Positions 62,070-64,000 of a stretch of 64,000 bases of DNA are shown piece after piece. The translations under genes were made by a program, and so were the position numbers. Numbering within the stretch: the stretch's first letter is position 1; each line of letters starts with the position of its first letter. The stretch spans positions 1 through 64,000 of the forward strand of contig NZ_BMND01000035.1 in the NCBI RefSeq assembly GCF_014646275.1, read 5' to 3'. The stretch is from Streptomyces kronopolitis (lineage in GTDB: Bacteria; Actinomycetota; Actinomycetes; Streptomycetales; Streptomycetaceae). The notes under the pieces were generated by a model. It made no database searches. It saw nothing but the letters and a program-made list of their open reading frames with translations, and was not told the DNA's origin.

Positions 62070-62588
62070 ATGAACGACACCCCCTCCACCGCCGCCCGTC
62101 CCGTGCTGGACGTGTGGTGCGAGCTCCAGTGCCCCGACTGCCACACCGCCCTGGAGGACCTCCGGGCGCTGCGGGCACGCTACGGCGACCGGCTGGACAT
62201 CCGGCTGCGCCACTTCCCCCTCCCCAAGCACCCGCACGCCTACGTCGCCGCCCAGGCCGCCGAGGAGGCGCTGGAGCAGGGGCGGGGATGGCCGTACATC
62301 GAGGCGGTGCTGGCGCGCAGCGAGGAGCTCGGCAAGCGCGGCGAGAAGCTGCTGCTGGAGGTCGCCGGGGAGCTGGGGCTGGACGCCGAGGAGCTGGACA
62401 CCGCGCTGATCGACGGGCGGCATCTGCTGATCGTCGACGCGGACCAGGCCGAGGGCAAGGCGATCGGGGTGACCGGGACCCCGACGTATGTGATCGGCGG
62501 GGAGCGGCTGGACGGCGGGACGGGCCAGGAGGGGCTGCGGGCCCGGATCGAGGAGATCGCCGACCGGCTGCTGGCGGAACAGGGCTGA
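62070..62588 (+). CDS. Cytoplasmic DsbA/FrnE-like thioredoxin-fold protein
   Basis: A protein of 172 residues. The thioredoxin-fold active site is CPDC at residues 21-24 (WCELQCPDCHTALEDL), and the cis-Pro motif is TGTPTYVIGG. There is no signal peptide, so it should be cytoplasmic, unlike the partners expected for the VKOR protein at 24181. A reductase or oxidoreductase role is likely; the substrate is unknown. Confidence 0.88.
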   Translation: MNDTPSTAARPVLDVWCELQCPDCHTALEDLRALRARYGDRLDIRLRHFPLPKHPHAYVAAQAAEEALEQGRGWPYIEAVLARSEELGKRGEKLLLEVAGELGLDAEELDTALIDGRHLLIVDADQAEGKAIGVTGTPTYVIGGERLDGGTGQEGLRARIEEIADRLLAEQG

Positions 62589-62619
62589 GCCCCGCCTCAG
62601 CGGTGCCCGCCGGGCCGGC

Positions 62620-63450
62620 TCACAGGATCGGCTTCCAGAGCAGATAGCCGGTGGGCCGGTAGCGCAGCGAGGTGTAGAGGCCGAGCGCGGGCGCGTTGTC
62701 CGCGTAGACGTTCAGCCCGAGGGTGGCGCGGCCGGCGGCCAGGCTCTCGCGCTCGGCGATCAGCATCAGGGTGCGGCCGTGTCCGCGGCCGCGGTGGCCG
62801 GGCGCGACCTGTACATCGACCACGTAGCCGCCGGGCTGGTCCGGCATCCGCAGGGCGACCCAGACGCTGCCGACGTCCGCGCCGCCGTGGGTCAGGACGC
62901 GCAGCGCCTGGTAGGGCGTGGCGGCGCCCTCGGGCAGCAGGGCGCGATGGCCGGCGGCGGAGGCCTCCTCGGCGCGCGCCCGGGACATCCCCTGGGCCAG
63001 CTGCGTACGGAGGTGCTCGGCGAGCGCGGCCTCCCGCCAGGCCGGGTACTCCTCCTCGCCCAGCGCGCGGTCGCTGCTGCCGTCGGGCAGCCGGGGCGGC
63101 CCGGTCAGGGGCTTGCTCATCGTGCGGCTGCGCTCGGTGTAGCCCAGCGTCGCGGCGAGCCGCCGGGCGGCCGTGGCGCCGGCCGGCACCGTCAGCTCGA
63201 TCTGCCGGCACCCCCAGCCGCGCAGCACCTCCTCCGCGGCGAGCGCGGCGACCGTGGCCCGGCCGCGGTGCCGGTCCGCCGGGTCGATGCCCAGGTCCGT
63301 GATCCGGCCGGCCGTCGGGCCGAACCGGGCGTCGGTGGCCAGCCGGATCCCGCCGACCCGGCGGCTGTTGACGCAGATGTCGTACGGGCGCGCCCGGCCG
63401 CCGTCGTCGTGCCGCTCTTCCGGTCCCGCGGGCCGCAGCGTTGTGGTCAC
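62620..63450 (-). CDS. Tandem GNAT acetyltransferase
   Basis: A protein of 276 residues from a GTG at 63450. Two GNAT repeats are seen: the first with GIDPADRHRGRATVAAL (near residue 55) and the second with VQVAPGHRGRGHGRTLMLI (near residue 210), the latter a good acetyl-CoA loop. The first repeat lacks the full glycine pattern and may be structural. Substrate unknown. Confidence 0.85.
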   Translation of the reverse strand: MTTTLRPAGPEERHDDGGRARPYDICVNSRRVGGIRLATDARFGPTAGRITDLGIDPADRHRGRATVAALAAEEVLRGWGCRQIELTVPAGATAARRLAATLGYTERSRTMSKPLTGPPRLPDGSSDRALGEEEYPAWREAALAEHLRTQLAQGMSRARAEEASAAGHRALLPEGAATPYQALRVLTHGGADVGSVWVALRMPDQPGGYVVDVQVAPGHRGRGHGRTLMLIAERESLAAGRATLGLNVYADNAPALGLYTSLRYRPTGYLLWKPIL

Positions 63451-63485
63451 GAGGACTTTCTACCCGCCGGCGCGCGCTCCCGTCA

Positions 63486-64000
63486 TCACCGCGGATCGAA
63501 GTCGGCGGCCGACTGCTCGTCGAAGATCCGCATGGCCTCCGCGGTCACCGGGCCGGGGCCGTCGGGGAGTTGGCGGCCGTCGATCCGGGTCACGGCCTGG
63601 ACGTCGCGCAGGGTGGAGGTCAGGAAGATCTCCTCGGCGCGCTCCAGGGCGTCCAGCGGAAGATCGGTCTCCTTGGCGCCGGCCCAGCCGGCCGTCAGGG
63701 CGCGGGTGATGCCCGCCAGGCAGCCGGAGTGCAGCGGCGGGGTGTGCAGTTCGCCGTCCAGGACGACGAAGACGTTGGAGCCGGTGCCCTCGCAGAGCGC
63801 CCCGACGGTGTTGGCGAACAGCGCCTCGGAGGCGCCCTGTTCCCGCGCGCGGGCCAGCGCGACGACGTTCTCGCCGTACGAGGTCGTCTTCAGGCCGGTG
63901 AGCGCGCCGCGCTCGTTGCGGGTCCACGGGACGGTGACGGCGGCCGTCGTGTCGGGGCGGCGGGCGGTCTCGGACAGCGCGATGACCAGCGTGGGGCCGG
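63486..64000 (-). CDS. Class IV aminotransferase (4-amino-4-deoxychorismate lyase-like), 5' part beyond the window
   Basis: About 171 C-terminal residues are visible; the start lies right of the window. TGLKTTSYGENVVAL carries the probable PLP-binding Lys, and GALCEGTGSNVFVV and LAGITRALTAGWAG match the class IV family. The ADC lyase (PabC) assignment is favoured because of folate-type ligand spacing, but branched-chain or D-amino-acid aminotransferases of this class cannot be excluded. Confidence 0.85.
   Translation of the reverse strand, partial: GPTLVIALSETARRPDTTAAVTVPWTRNERGALTGLKTTSYGENVVALARAREQGASEALFANTVGALCEGTGSNVFVVLDGELHTPPLHSGCLAGITRALTAGWAGAKETDLPLDALERAEEIFLTSTLRDVQAVTRIDGRQLPDGPGPVTAEAMRIFDEQSAADFDPR

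Overview
The window is high-GC actinobacterial DNA that reads as core chromosome of a Streptomyces. It carries bldD (development master regulator) and ssgB (sporulation division activator, the usual 137 residues), many GTG and TTG starts, long strings of genes joined by ATGA or one-base overlaps, and the conserved pyr - bldD - nusB/efp - aro - alaS - rpsD - hisS - relA - secDF - ruvABC - pdxST - pim - thrS - ssgB order. The species cannot be named from the sequence alone. Most genes lie on the minus strand. I see no insertion sequence, prophage, CRISPR array or biosynthetic gene cluster.

Layout. 1-4700 (minus): pyrimidine operon pyrR-pyrB-pyrC-(PH-like membrane protein)-carA, with a PyrR-binding RNA leader over the pyrR ribosome-binding site. 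4780-5371 (plus): bldD with a perfect BldD box in its own promoter. 5569-15166 (minus): nusB, efp, an M24-like protein with altered metal ligands, a P-loop protein, aroB/K/C/E, mltG and ruvX. 15172-18628: alaS and two small membrane-linked genes. 18807-21077 (plus): a STAND/NB-ARC-TPR protein without a DNA-binding domain. 21104-22653: rpsD and a divergent DUF2470 (HugZ/heme-linked) gene sharing a promoter region with a near-consensus iron box. 22674-27153: rarA, VKOR, hisS and a metallo-hydrolase. 27324-29624 (plus): cyclophilin and a DUF349 coiled-coil protein. 29699-39148 (minus): rel, apt, secF, secD, yajC, ruvB, ruvA, ruvC. 39299-42306: yebC, pdxT, pdxS and a LemA-like protein. 42307-42937: a 631-base stretch without genes that holds two inverted copies of a structured repeat. 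42938-45719: phosphatidylinositol mannoside genes. 45996-50060 (plus): an EF-G-like protein and a large unknown membrane protein. 50103-57387: a YVTN lipoprotein, a degenerate deacetylase, a HIT protein, a potassium channel, thrS, and a DUF4365 pair. 57584-64000: a DnaQ-like exonuclease, two identical tRNA-Val(CAC) genes, ssgB, a CGNR regulator, small membrane proteins, a DsbA-like protein, a tandem GNAT protein and a truncated class IV aminotransferase.

Most of the window is housekeeping: nucleotide, aromatic amino-acid and B6 synthesis, tRNA charging, stringent response, protein export, recombination and envelope lipids. The points most worth following are the inverted repeat pair at 42348-42930, where two 18-bp stems differ at five positions yet both stay fully paired around an identical 13-base loop; the iron box before the DUF2470 gene; the pyr leader; the BldD box; and several conserved-looking proteins whose active-site motifs are changed (M24 protein, EF-G-like protein, NodB-like protein).
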